From positions 1-40,027 of the forward strand of contig NZ_JAKNBL010000027.1 in assembly GCF_022410535.1 (NCBI RefSeq): 40,027 bases of DNA, given 5' to 3'. Under the pieces are notes generated by a model, which saw nothing but the letters and a program-made list of their open reading frames with translations, was not told the origin of the DNA and ran no database searches. The stretch comes from Pelotomaculum terephthalicicum JT. Lineage in GTDB: Bacteria; Bacillota; Desulfotomaculia; Desulfotomaculales; Pelotomaculaceae. Below, one piece after another: positions 17,043 to 25,128 of the stretch (the first letter of the stretch is position 1; every line of letters starts with the position of its first letter). The position numbers and the translations under genes are program-made.

Positions 17043-19100
17043 ATGAAAGATCAAGACAAGACCAAAAAACGACTGATTGATGAATTAAACGAAATGCGGC
17101 GACGAATTACTAATTTAAAAACACCGCAGTTGGTGGAAGAAAAACTTACCTGGCTGGCTTCCATCGTGGAGTTCTCAAATGACGCCATTGTCGGGATGAG
17201 CCTGGAGGGCCTTATTTTTAGCTGGAACGCGGGCGCGGAGAGAATCTTCGGGTATACGGCGAATGAAGTCATCGGGCGCCCTGTTTTTATCCTCGCGCCC
17301 AATTACGACGAAATAACGAAAAATCTTGAACGAATCAAGCTTGGAGAAAGGGTCAATTACTACGAGACCGTACGCGTCAGGAAGGATTTCAGGCAGATTC
17401 AGGTTTCCTTGACCATATCCCCGATTAGAGACACTTCAGGCAAAGTAATCGGCGCTTCAACCATTGCCCGCGACATTACCGGACAAAAGCTGATCGAGGA
17501 GAAACTGCGCACGAGTGAAGCGCGTTTCAGAGCGATCTTCGAGGGCACGTCCGTGGGAATAACGTTAATCAACAGGGAAGGGCGGCTTGTCGAGAGCAAC
17601 CCGGCGCTGCAGGAAATGCTCGGTTACAATGGCCGGGAACTGGCCAATATGGTTTTTAACGAGCTCATTTACCCGGATGACATGGCCAATTATGTTGGAT
17701 TGTTCAACGACCTGTGGGCGGGCGCGCTGGACAGCTACCAGATGGAAAAAAGCTATGCCCGGAAGGATGGCCGGCTGGTTTGGGTAAGCGTTAATTTTTC
17801 CCTGGCCCGCGACAACTTGAATGAGCCGATGTTTATTATCGGTGTGGTGGAAGACGTTACTGAGCGAAAGCGGGTTGAGGAGACCATGCAGCAGGCTAAA
17901 GAGGTTGCGGAAGCCGCCAACAAGGCGAAAAGCGAATTTCTGGCCAGCATGAGCCATGAAATCCGCACGCCGATGAACGCAATCCTCGGAATGGCCGATC
18001 TGCTCTGGGAGACGCCGCTGACTTCCGAGCAGCAAAAATATATTATGACGTTCAGGTCGGCGGGTGAAACGCTGTTGAGCCTGATCAATGACATTCTCGA
18101 TCTTTCTAGGGTCGAGGTTGGCCACTACGAGCTTGAAAGCATAAACTTCGACCTTGGTAATGTAATAGAAAAAACCTGCGAAGTGATGGCTGTTCGCACA
18201 CATGAAAAGGGTGTTGAGCTGGTCTGCCGGCTCATGCCTGATGTGCCCGTGAATCTGATAGGGGACCCGGGCCGCCTGCGCCAGATTATCATCAACCTGA
18301 TCGGGAACGCCATTAAATTTACCGATGAAGGTGAAGTGCTGTTAAAAGTTGCGCTTGCGGACAATCAGCCGCCCATCTCCACCGGAAGTGACGGACGGGA
18401 ATGCCGGTTGCTTTTTACTGTCAGCGACACCGGCATCGGCATATCACCGGAAAAGCTGGACGTTATTTTCGAGTGGTTTACCCAGGCGGACTCCTCAACA
18501 ACCCGCAAGTACGGAGGCACCGGGCTGGGCTTAACCATTGCCAAGAGGCTGGTGGAATTGATGGGCGGACGCATATGGGTGGAAAGTGAAGTGGGGAAGG
18601 GGAGTACCTTTTACTTTACTATCTGCTTTGCCGTTCAATCCGGAACAGCCGGGGGCGAAGAGAAATCATCAAGTGCGAAAAGTGAGCCGGCGGAGACGCC
18701 CGCAGCCTTTGCGGACCAGCGCGCCTTGCGCCTTCTCCTGGTGGAAGATTCCCCGGACAACCAGCTATTGATCCAGGCATACCTGAAAAAGACCGCCTGT
18801 CAAATTGAGATTGCCGAAAATGGGGAGATAGCCGTGGAAAAGTTTAAGTCGGGAAAGTACGACTTGGTCCTGATGGATATGCAAATGCCCGTGATGGACG
18901 GGTATACCGCCACAAGAGCCATCAGACGCTGGGAGGCGGAGAACCGCCTGGCGCCAACTTCGGTTATCGCGCTGACTGCTTACGCATTGAAAGAAGACGA
19001 GCAAAAGAGCCTTGACGCCGGATGTACGACTCATTTGACCAAACCGGTCAAGAAGGCGATCTTGATGAAGACCATACTGAAAAATATTCGTGGCAAATAA
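17043..19100 (+). CDS. Hybrid sensor histidine kinase (PAS-PAS-HisKA-HATPase-REC)
   Basis: This 685-residue cytoplasmic protein has a PAS domain at about 35-150 ([27 protein letters not shown]), a second PAS at about 160-285 with a PAC-like end, a HisKA domain with His305 in [14 protein letters not shown], an ATPase domain ([39 protein letters not shown]) and a C-terminal receiver with Asp612 in [13 protein letters not shown] and a Lys in LTKPVKK. No membrane helices or signal peptide are seen, so it senses an internal signal. It directly follows the REC-GGDEF gene and likely controls its phosphorylation, perhaps through its own receiver. AAGTATAAGAG lies before ATG 17043. Confidence 0.93.
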   Translation: MKDQDKTKKRLIDELNEMRRRITNLKTPQLVEEKLTWLASIVEFSNDAIVGMSLEGLIFSWNAGAERIFGYTANEVIGRPVFILAPNYDEITKNLERIKLGERVNYYETVRVRKDFRQIQVSLTISPIRDTSGKVIGASTIARDITGQKLIEEKLRTSEARFRAIFEGTSVGITLINREGRLVESNPALQEMLGYNGRELANMVFNELIYPDDMANYVGLFNDLWAGALDSYQMEKSYARKDGRLVWVSVNFSLARDNLNEPMFIIGVVEDVTERKRVEETMQQAKEVAEAANKAKSEFLASMSHEIRTPMNAILGMADLLWETPLTSEQQKYIMTFRSAGETLLSLINDILDLSRVEVGHYELESINFDLGNVIEKTCEVMAVRTHEKGVELVCRLMPDVPVNLIGDPGRLRQIIINLIGNAIKFTDEGEVLLKVALADNQPPISTGSDGRECRLLFTVSDTGIGISPEKLDVIFEWFTQADSSTTRKYGGTGLGLTIAKRLVELMGGRIWVESEVGKGSTFYFTICFAVQSGTAGGEEKSSSAKSEPAETPAAFADQRALRLLLVEDSPDNQLLIQAYLKKTACQIEIAENGEIAVEKFKSGKYDLVLMDMQMPVMDGYTATRAIRRWEAENRLAPTSVIALTAYALKEDEQKSLDAGCTTHLTKPVKKAILMKTILKNIRGK

Positions 19101-19148
19101 GCCGCGCTGCGCAATACCTGTTCGATCCCCCGGAATTAACTTCTCAGC

Positions 19149-19169
19149 GCTGCCGGTTCCACCGGCAGC
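19149..19169 (+). terminator. Perfect 9-bp hairpin downstream of the hybrid kinase
   Basis: GCTGCCGGT and ACCGGCAGC pair exactly around a 3-nt loop, 48 bp after the kinase stop. No T-run follows, so termination is only suggested by its position and strength. Confidence 0.4.
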
Positions 19170-19236
19170 ACTACTTTCATGCGGTAATTTTCCTGCCCTC
19201 TCGCCCAGCTTTTTATTTTCATTGTTTACCGGCGGC

Positions 19237-19296
19237 AAGTGGGGGTGGTTCTTGCTTGCTACCCTTGGGGTGGCAAGTCCAGAACCGCCCCCACTT
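19237..19296. repeat. 60-bp imperfect composite hairpin (REP-like)
   Basis: Outer arms of 16 bp (AAGTGGGGGTGGTTCT against AGAACCGCCCCCACTT, one T/C difference giving a G-U pair) enclose a second stem, CTTGCTACCC with GGGTGGCAAG. The GGNNGGTTCT/AGAACCNNCC core is the same as in the perfect palindrome at 6811. The stretch between the kinase and the acetyltransferase (19101-19390) otherwise holds only a duplicated CGTAATATTAT near 19328. Confidence 0.8.
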
Positions 19297-19390
19297 CTCC
19301 TTTATTTCGTCACCAAACCCAAGCGACCGTAATATTATAATCGTAATATTATCAAAAGAAAAACAAGGTAAGGCGGGGATCGAGCGATAG

Positions 19391-20122
19391 ATGAACTATA
19401 TTCACCCGGATGCGGCGATCGGCGCGAACTGTGTTATCGGCCTTTTTTCGGTGATTGGGGAGGGCGCCTATATTGGCTCCGGCACGTCTATGGGCAATAA
19501 TGTCACCGTTTACCCGGGGACGTTCATTGGCGATAATTGCCTGGTCGGCGACAACTGCGTCATCGGCAAGCAGCCCCATCCGGCTAAAACCAGCACAACC
19601 CGCTTGACTGCTCCTTTACGCCCCTTGCGGGTCGGCCCGGGCGGCGTCATCGGCAGCGGAGTGGTGCTTTACGCGGGAACCAGCTTGGGCGAGGAGGTGA
19701 TGGCCGGGGATATGGCCTCGGTAAGAGAGCTGTGTCAGGTCGGCCGCCGGGTGATTATTGGCTGCGGTGCGGTGCTGGAGAACGATGTGGTGGTGGGCGA
19801 TTATGCCAAAATCCAGACCGGAGCGTACCTGACTGCGCATACCGTGGTCGGCGAAGGAGCTTTTATAGCGCCTATGGTTGTTACCGCCAATGACAATTGC
19901 ATGGGGAGGACGGAAGAGCGGTTTGTCAAGATTCAAGGGCCAAAAATCGGAAAAAACGCCAGGGTAGGGGCCGGGGCGGTTATTTTGCCAGGTGTCATGG
20001 TTGCTGAAGAAACCTTTGTTGCGGCCGGCGCGCTGGTTACCAGAGATACCCTCCCGGAAACGGTTGTGGCGGGTTGTCCCGCCAGGTTAATCAGAAATGT
20101 GCCGCAGCATGAAAAACGTTAA
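19391..20122 (+). CDS. Left-handed beta-helix sugar N/O-acetyltransferase (WbpD/WlbB-like)
   Basis: This 243-residue protein is built of hexapeptide repeats: IGANCVIGLFSVIGEGAYIG at the start, VGDNCVIGK, then after a loop (residues about 58-80) VGRRVIIGCGAVLEND, a TANDNCMGR insertion, and IGKNARVGAGAVILPGV. The order of coil, loop, coil and the late VVTANDN segment resemble acyl-CoA dependent acetyltransferases that acetylate UDP-3-amino sugars (WbpD, WlbB). The oxidoreductase at 20735 and aminotransferase at 21893 in the same operon fit that pathway. ATG 19391 follows GGCGGGGAT. In this route it would form the 3-acetamido group; the exact sugar is inferred. Confidence 0.82.
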   Translation: MNYIHPDAAIGANCVIGLFSVIGEGAYIGSGTSMGNNVTVYPGTFIGDNCLVGDNCVIGKQPHPAKTSTTRLTAPLRPLRVGPGGVIGSGVVLYAGTSLGEEVMAGDMASVRELCQVGRRVIIGCGAVLENDVVVGDYAKIQTGAYLTAHTVVGEGAFIAPMVVTANDNCMGRTEERFVKIQGPKIGKNARVGAGAVILPGVMVAEETFVAAGALVTRDTLPETVVAGCPARLIRNVPQHEKR

Positions 20123-20138
20123 GGGGGTGGACGAATTA

Positions 20139-20747
20139 TTGGATAATATTGACTTTTCCGCTTTGATTAAAAGAAGACTATTCCTGGTGCTGGCGACGAT
20201 TATTATAGCCTTGACTGCCGGAGGAGCGGCATGCATGATTTTGCCGGCAAAGTACCAGGCTAGCACAATTTTACGGCTCAGCCAGCCCGAAAACGGTTCT
20301 GAGAATAGCACCGGCGCCAACCGTATGGACTATAACAGTTTGATGATGTACCGTCAGCTGGCGAGAACTTACTGTGAACTGGCGGAAAGTGAGCAAGTGC
20401 TGCGGAAGCTGTCCGAACGGGTTGAACATAGCTTAAGTTCCGGTGACTTGAGGCGGATGATTACTGTCCGGAAAGTGAAAGACCTGGAACTGCTGGAAAT
20501 CCTGGTAAAAGATACCGATCCGTACCGGGCGGCTTTTATTGCCGGCAGCTTGGCCGTGCTCCTGCAGCAGGAGGAAAAAGAAGTATGGAAGATGAACAAC
20601 CTGCAAGTGATTATACCGGCTTCTCCCGATGAGCGCCCCGTGGGTCCGAACATTTTCATGAGCATGCTTGTCGCCGGTCTGGCCGGAGCGTTGATAGCCT
20701 TCATGCTTGCGGCAGTCTTGGAATATACGGGCTCATGGCGGGAGTAA
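20139..20747 (+). CDS. Wzz/YveK-like chain-length or tyrosine-kinase modulator protein
   Basis: This protein of about 202 residues has the polysaccharide co-polymerase layout: an N-terminal helix (FLVLATIIIALTAGGAACMI), a periplasm-side domain starting KYQASTILRLSQP, and a second helix near the C-terminus (FMSMLVAGLAGALIAFMLAAV) after the PDERPVGPN segment typical of Wzz/CapA modulators. It would set chain length with the Wzy-like protein. No tyrosine kinase gene follows, which such Gram-positive modulators often need. I prefer TTG 20139 because AAGGGGGTGG lies 8 nt upstream; ATG 20097 or 20109 in the same frame would overlap the previous gene and lack a ribosome site. It overlaps the next gene by 13 nt. 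Confidence 0.82.
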   Translation: MDNIDFSALIKRRLFLVLATIIIALTAGGAACMILPAKYQASTILRLSQPENGSENSTGANRMDYNSLMMYRQLARTYCELAESEQVLRKLSERVEHSLSSGDLRRMITVRKVKDLELLEILVKDTDPYRAAFIAGSLAVLLQQEEKEVWKMNNLQVIIPASPDERPVGPNIFMSMLVAGLAGALIAFMLAAVLEYTGSWRE

Positions 20748-21754
20748 GGTTCGGCATTGCCGGCTGCGGCCGTATAGCAAGGGTGCATGCCGATGAAATA
20801 TTGGCTTTGCCTCAGGCGGAACTGGTGGCGGTAAATGATATTGATCCGTATGCCTTAAGGGATTTTGCCGCTTATTACAATGTAAAAGGCTATTGTGACT
20901 ATGAGGAGATGCTGGAAGACCAGGATCTTGATGTCATTATTATCTGCACTCCAAGCGGCCTGCACGCGAAAATGGGCGTGATGGCGGCCTGTTCGGGCAG
21001 ACACGTGTTGGTGGAAAAACCGCTGGCGCTGACCCTGGCGGACGCGGATATGCTCGTGAACACCTGCGAAAAAGCGGGGGTAATCCTCGCGGTGGTTATG
21101 CAAAAACGTTTTTGCCGGTTCTTTCAAATGCTTAAATCGGCTGTTGATAAGGGGAGCTTCGGGATACTGAGCCATGCCGGCGCGACGGTGCGGTGGAACC
21201 GTGACGAAGCTTATTATGCAAGCAACTCCTGGCGGGGCAAGAAGGCGGAAGACGGCGGGGTGATGATGAACCAGGCCATACACATTGTTGATATCCTTTT
21301 GTGGCTGATGGGTGGGGTTGAGTCTGTTTTCGCCTACACCGCGACACGGTGCCGGTCTATTGAGGCTGAGGATGTCGGTGTGGCGGTATTGAAGTTCCGC
21401 AGCGGCGCCCTGGGGGTGATCGAAGCCGCGTCCACTGTTTACCCGCGGAACCTGGAACAGACCGTTGCTGTTTTCGGGGAAAAGGGAACGGTTGTGGTAG
21501 GCGGGGAAAAAGCTGAAAGAGTAATGACCTGGCGCTTCAGTGGGACTGAGGAGGATGATCGGGCGGTCTGCTTGGAAGAAGGGATGAGTTGCTCCGGGAA
21601 ATCAGGCCACCGGGCTGTCTTGCGGGATATGGTGAAAGCGATCCTTACCGGTGGCCAGCCTGCCGTTGACGGCCGCGAAGGTAGAAAGGCGCTGGAAACA
21701 GTGCTTGGCATATACCGCTCCGCCGAGACGGGGATGCCGGTGAGTTTTAGATGA
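20735..21754 (+). CDS. Gfo/Idh/MocA-family sugar dehydrogenase (WbpB/WlbA-like)
   Basis: This 339-residue NAD-dependent oxidoreductase has the Rossmann motif GIAGCGRIARVHADEI, the strand VIIICTPSGLHA, the family EKP motif in VLVEKPLALTL, and GGVMMNQAIHIVDILLWLMG with the catalytic His. In the Wbp/Wlb route such an enzyme oxidises C3 of UDP-GlcNAcA to a 3-keto sugar that the aminotransferase (21893) then aminates. It starts at ATG 20735 within the end of the Wzz-like gene, showing coupling. The repeat at 21768 separates it from the aminotransferase. Substrate is inferred from the neighbours; a role on another sugar is possible. Confidence 0.85.
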   Translation: MAGVRFGIAGCGRIARVHADEILALPQAELVAVNDIDPYALRDFAAYYNVKGYCDYEEMLEDQDLDVIIICTPSGLHAKMGVMAACSGRHVLVEKPLALTLADADMLVNTCEKAGVILAVVMQKRFCRFFQMLKSAVDKGSFGILSHAGATVRWNRDEAYYASNSWRGKKAEDGGVMMNQAIHIVDILLWLMGGVESVFAYTATRCRSIEAEDVGVAVLKFRSGALGVIEAASTVYPRNLEQTVAVFGEKGTVVVGGEKAERVMTWRFSGTEEDDRAVCLEEGMSCSGKSGHRAVLRDMVKAILTGGQPAVDGREGRKALETVLGIYRSAETGMPVSFR

Positions 21755-21767
21755 ACGTAACTACTCG

Positions 21768-21865
21768 GGGGTCAGGAGTCAGAAATCAGAAGTTAGAATG
21801 AGAGAACTGTTTATCGTCTGGAAGTATTCTGACTGCTGAATTATGAATGGCTGAATAGTGGCAGA
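21768..21865. repeat. Short dispersed repeat (copy B of the 1991-2160 element)
   Basis: A brief tract of AGTCAGAA-like units is followed by a core starting GAGAACTGTTTATCG at 21802, which matches the core at 2106 with a few changes, and then TTCTGACTGCTGAATTATGA. It is shorter than copy A because it lacks the long direct-repeat tract. It lies between two genes of one pathway and may carry no function. Confidence 0.55.
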
Positions 21866-21892
21866 TGAAATAAAAAGGGAAGGTGCCTGAAG

Positions 21893-23005
21893 ATGAATGT
21901 GCCTCTTTCGTCTCCCGATATCGGCCGGCGGGAGCGGGAATTGGTTAATGAAGTGCTTGACAGCAATATCCTCAGTATCGGCCCCCGGGTGGAGCAGTTT
22001 GAGCGGATGTTGGCTGATTATTTGGGAGTAAAAGAAGCTGTGGCGGTGAACAGCGGGACCAGCGGGCTCCACTTGGCGGTGCGGGGGTTGGGTATCGGCG
22101 CGGGCGATGAGGTGATTACTTCGCCTTTTAGTTTTGTCTCCTCCAGCAACTGTATTCTCTACGAGGGGGCCCGGCCGGTCTTTGTCGATATTGATCCCCT
22201 GACGTTAAATATGGACCCGGAGATGATAGAAAAAAAAATATCACCCGGGACTAAGGCTATTCTTCCCGTGCACGTCTTTGGCAGGCCTGTGGACATGGAG
22301 CGAATCATGGAGATCGCCCGCAAGCACCGGCTGGCTGTAATCGAAGATGCCTGTGAAGCAATCGGCGCCCGCTATGGCGAAAAAATGGCGGGCAGCGAGA
22401 GTGACGCGGCGGTGTTTGCCTTCTATCCCAACAAACAGATCACAACTGGCGAGGGAGGGATTATTTCGACTAACAGCAGCGACCTGGCCGGTTTGTGCCG
22501 GAGCATGCGCAACCAGGGGAGGAGCGGCGCGGGCGGTTGGTTCAATCACTGCCGGCTGGGTTATAATTACCGTTTGGATGAGCTGAGCGCGGCGCTTGGT
22601 GTGGCGCAAATGGAGTCAATAGATGAGATCCTGGCCAAGCGTGAAGCGGTGGCAATGGCTTACAACGCCAAACTGGGGCGTTTGGCAGGGGTGTTACTCC
22701 CGTATATGGAGCCGGGGGTAAGGATCAGCTGGTTTGTCTACGTCGTACGCCTGGTGCCGGGTATTGACCGGGACCGGGTTATGGCGTACTTGCAGGGGAA
22801 TGGTGTGGATTGCCGGCCGTATTTTCAGCCAATTCACTTGCAGCCGTTTTATCAGGAGAAATTTGGTTACCGCGCGGGTGATTTTCCGAATACAGAGCTT
22901 GCTGCTTCCTCAACATTGGCGCTGCCCTTTTTCAACAACCTTACAGAAAAACAGATGGATTATGTGGTTGAAGCGCTGACGGAGGCGATACGTCTGAAAG
23001 TATAA
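21893..23005 (+). CDS. DegT/DnrJ/EryC1 sugar aminotransferase (WbpE/WlbC-like)
   Basis: This 370-residue PLP enzyme shows the family motifs in order: the N-terminal PLSSPDIGRRERELV, NSGTSGLHLAVRGLGIG, FVDIDPLTLNMDP, VHVFGRPVDM, VIEDACEAIGA, and the PLP lysine Lys181 in FYPNKQITTGEGG. C-terminal elements GYNYRLDELSAALG and CRPYFQPIHLQPFY are also typical. It would place an amino group on a keto sugar nucleotide, here probably the 3-keto product of the oxidoreductase at 20735. ATG 21893 follows GGGAAGGTG at about 21878. It ends 13 bp before a bidirectional terminator, closing the exopolysaccharide region. Confidence 0.92.
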   Translation: MNVPLSSPDIGRRERELVNEVLDSNILSIGPRVEQFERMLADYLGVKEAVAVNSGTSGLHLAVRGLGIGAGDEVITSPFSFVSSSNCILYEGARPVFVDIDPLTLNMDPEMIEKKISPGTKAILPVHVFGRPVDMERIMEIARKHRLAVIEDACEAIGARYGEKMAGSESDAAVFAFYPNKQITTGEGGIISTNSSDLAGLCRSMRNQGRSGAGGWFNHCRLGYNYRLDELSAALGVAQMESIDEILAKREAVAMAYNAKLGRLAGVLLPYMEPGVRISWFVYVVRLVPGIDRDRVMAYLQGNGVDCRPYFQPIHLQPFYQEKFGYRAGDFPNTELAASSTLALPFFNNLTEKQMDYVVEALTEAIRLKV

Positions 23006-23015
23006 TTTCCTAACG

Positions 23016-23043
23016 AAAAGGCCGGTTAGTTACCGGCTTTTTT
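23016..23043. terminator. Bidirectional terminator between converging transcripts
   Basis: GCCGGT and ACCGGC (23021-23037) pair around TAGTT, with an A-run on the left and TTTTTT on the right. It can end both the aminotransferase transcript and the minus-strand gene, whose stop codon (23026-23028) lies inside the hairpin. Confidence 0.85.
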
Positions 23044-23619
23044 CGTTCCATTAAACAACGGGGATTGTTCTGTTTTCGTCTTTTCCGTAACATTTACGTC
23101 AACGTCGACATCCGCGGGTATTTCGTAAACGATCCGGTTGTTCTCTGTTAAGAGCAGCTTTGGCGGCTGATCCGGTGTGTTTCCGTTCAAAGTTATATCA
23201 ATAACTTTATACTTTGTCGTAGCCTTGGTCACGACCATTTCCACATCGCCCATTTTAATAACGTCGCCAACTTTGCTTCCCGTGGCGATAGAACTAATGC
23301 TTTTAAGCGTCGCTGCGGGCGTGGAGATTGGTGATTGGTTCTGGACCGTGCTTGTGTTTGCAGGGTTCGCCTGATTCGCTGCGGGTTGAGTATTGTTGGG
23401 GCTGTTGCTGGAGTTTTGAGCGCCGGATGTATTCGTCTGAGATGACTTATCGGTTTTACCGGCTTTTTGCAGATCTTCGGTTTGTTTCGCATAGGTCTGT
23501 TTGCTTGCTTCTATTTCTTTAGTGTTAGCGCTTGCGCCTCTCCATAAATAAACCCCGATAATAATGGCAAAGCCAAGGCACACCAGCAATCCGGTAAATA
23601 GAAGTTCTTTGTTATTCAC
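23026..23619 (-). CDS. Membrane-anchored protein of unknown function
   Basis: This 197-residue protein has one N-terminal helix (LLFTGLLVCLGFAIIIGVYL), a charged helical stretch (EASKQTYAKQTEDLQKAGK), a long Ser/Asn/Gln/Pro-rich linker at about residues 55-105, and a C-terminal beta-rich domain (SKVGDVIKMGDVEMVVTKAT, PKLLLTENNRIVYEIP). I recognise no family. The layout suggests an extracytoplasmic domain held away from the membrane by a flexible linker. The start is GTG at 23619, preceded on its own strand by AAAGGTGGTG. It shares a terminator with the aminotransferase and stands alone; the 228 bp upstream hold only the terminator of the DUF3892 gene. Confidence 0.7.
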   Translation of the reverse strand: MNNKELLFTGLLVCLGFAIIIGVYLWRGASANTKEIEASKQTYAKQTEDLQKAGKTDKSSQTNTSGAQNSSNSPNNTQPAANQANPANTSTVQNQSPISTPAATLKSISSIATGSKVGDVIKMGDVEMVVTKATTKYKVIDITLNGNTPDQPPKLLLTENNRIVYEIPADVDVDVNVTEKTKTEQSPLFNGTKKAGN

Positions 23620-23817
23620 TGATATCTATCACCACCTTTAGATCCTTTTTGTGAAATAGGAATTTACTGATATTGTATTCAACAGCCGAAGAAGTGTGCA
23701 AGTAATTACCGGGGCAAAAGGCCAATGTGGCTTAACTAAAACCTGACCATACGCCGGATATGGATATGCTCACGCCCGGACAGGACCCGCTTAGTGAGAA
23801 TTGTAACAAGCGATAAT

Positions 23818-23844
23818 GATAAGCCCCGCGAATACCGCGGGGCT
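23818..23844 (-). terminator. Terminator-like hairpin after the DUF3892 gene
   Basis: AGCCCCGCG and CGCGGGGCT (23822-23844) pair around a 5-nt loop directly after the stop on the minus strand. The following TTATCATT is only a weak T-run, but the stem is strong and well placed. Confidence 0.65.
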
Positions 23845-23847
23845 CAT

Positions 23848-24063
23848 TTAAAATGTCGGCAGGTTATCCAGATTGTTTGTTTCGCTGCTGTCGGGATTGC
23901 TTCTAAGGTATTCCTTTCCGCTCTTTGCTTTTGCCACATTAACTCCTTCAATTTTACCGTCTCTGGCCATCATGATGGCCTCATCAATGCCATATACGTT
24001 GTTGTCAATCATAACGTCAGTGATGTCGCCTTCCGCGTTCTTCTTCACTTTATCTATTTTCAT
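23848..24063 (-). CDS. DUF3892 family small protein
   Basis: This 71-residue protein matches DUF3892: KIDKVKKNAEGDITDVMID, then GIDEAIMMARDGKIEGVNVA and YLRSNPD. The family is widespread in Firmicutes, and its function is unknown. ATG at 24063 follows GGAGGGGATAATAA on the minus strand, an excellent ribosome site. It is divergent from the DUF1616 gene, and the LytTR-type box array at 24156-24207 lies between the two, so it might also respond to that regulator; this is inference. A hairpin follows its stop. Confidence 0.85.
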   Translation of the reverse strand: MKIDKVKKNAEGDITDVMIDNNVYGIDEAIMMARDGKIEGVNVAKAKSGKEYLRSNPDSSETNNLDNLPTF

Positions 24064-24155
24064 TTATTATCCCCTCCTGACTTTAGTATGCCCGGAGGTA
24101 AACGATATAGTCGTTTCATCGCTGTAAGCGATGAATGTTATTATTCATTGCAAAA

Positions 24156-24230
24156 TTTAGACAAGATTTTGTAATGTTTAGACAAGGTTTTGCTGTTTTT
24201 TGACAAGAATAATAGACAATCAGCTATAAT
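24156..24230 (+). promoter_or_regulatory. LytTR-type triple box and promoter for the DUF1616/CPBP operon
   Basis: GACAAG occurs at 24160, 24181 and 24202, exactly 21 bp apart, the first two within TTTAGACAAG. A further GACAAT is at 24215. TTGACA at 24200-24205 overlaps the third box and TATAAT lies at 24225-24230, a 19-bp spacing that is longer than optimal, as in AgrA-activated agr promoters. The encoded LytTR regulator (28579) is the likely binder. Confidence 0.8.
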
Positions 24231-24288
24231 ACTGCTAAGTTTAATTGTATTATTATCTCTCGCTTAGTCCTTCAAAGGGGTTGAATTT

Positions 24289-25128
24289 TTGAGGATAGAA
24301 GCAAAACACGAGTTGCCTTTCATGCTATTTCTTTCTGTTATCCTGGCGGTATTAATAATTCTGGAGGTGAGCGGGACCGCGCGGTTTGCCTTGGGATTGA
24401 TTTTCGTCCTGTTTTCCCCCGGGTATGCCTTAATTGCAGCTCTATTCCCAGCCAGGGATGAACTCGACGTCATTGAACGAGTTGCCTTGAGCTTTGGTCT
24501 AAGTATAGCCGTGGTACCGCTGCTGGGTCTTATCCTGAACTACACTCCATGGGGAATAAGGCTTTATTCCATATTGCTGACGCTTTTGGTTTTTACGATC
24601 CTGCTGTTCGTTATCGCAATCTACCGAAGAAATAAACTTTCTGTTGAAAAACGCTTTGTGGTTTCTTTTAACGCAGACACTATCAAATGGAGCAATCTTT
24701 CAAGGTTGGACCGAATTCTCTCGTTAGCCCTGGCGGGAACCATCATTTTTACGCTAGGCGGCCTTCATTACATCGCAGCTGCACCAAAAGTTAGTGCGAA
24801 GTGCACAGAGTTTTATATTTTGGGCCCTGGTGGGGAGGCAGAAGGTTATCCCCATGCTCTGAAAACGGGTGAGGAAAAGGAAGTCATCTTGGGAATTGTT
24901 AACCACGAATGCCGTCCGGTTTCTTACGCCGCTGAGGTGCGCATGGACGGTTATGTGAAGGCACGGCTGGGCCCTTTTGTATTAAACCATGGAGAAAAAA
25001 AGGAAGAATCCGTTAAGCTCAGTGTTTATGAGCCCCATGAAAATCTGAAGGTAGAGTTTTTACTATTTAAAGATGGGGAGAGTGAACCCTATCGCTTCCT
25101 GCATTTATTGGTGAACGAAAATGAGTAG
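24289..25128 (+). CDS. DUF1616 membrane protein
   Basis: This 279-residue protein has four membrane helices in its first 180 residues. ARFALGLIFVLFSPGYALIA, ALFPARDELDVIERVALSFG and PLLGLILNYTPWGI match DUF1616, a family best known from archaea and some bacteria. After the last helix (about 145-165) it has an extracytoplasmic beta domain (EFYILGPGGEAEGYP, VILGIVNHECRPVSY) that resembles immunoglobulin-like folds. Function is unknown. The start is TTG 24289, preceded by AAAGGGG at 24274-24280. It overlaps the CPBP protease gene by 8 nt and is driven by the first LytTR-box promoter, so it is a likely member of the quorum-sensing regulon. Confidence 0.82.
   Translation: MRIEAKHELPFMLFLSVILAVLIILEVSGTARFALGLIFVLFSPGYALIAALFPARDELDVIERVALSFGLSIAVVPLLGLILNYTPWGIRLYSILLTLLVFTILLFVIAIYRRNKLSVEKRFVVSFNADTIKWSNLSRLDRILSLALAGTIIFTLGGLHYIAAAPKVSAKCTEFYILGPGGEAEGYPHALKTGEEKEVILGIVNHECRPVSYAAEVRMDGYVKARLGPFVLNHGEKKEESVKLSVYEPHENLKVEFLLFKDGESEPYRFLHLLVNENE

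Noticed and set aside
19022-19390. 122-codon + strand frame after the hybrid kinase
   Set aside because: It overlaps the kinase end in another frame and reads through two hairpins; the start has no ribosome site.
23794-24174. 126-codon + strand frame
   Set aside because: It is antisense to the DUF3892 gene, which has a strong ribosome site, a family match and its own terminator.
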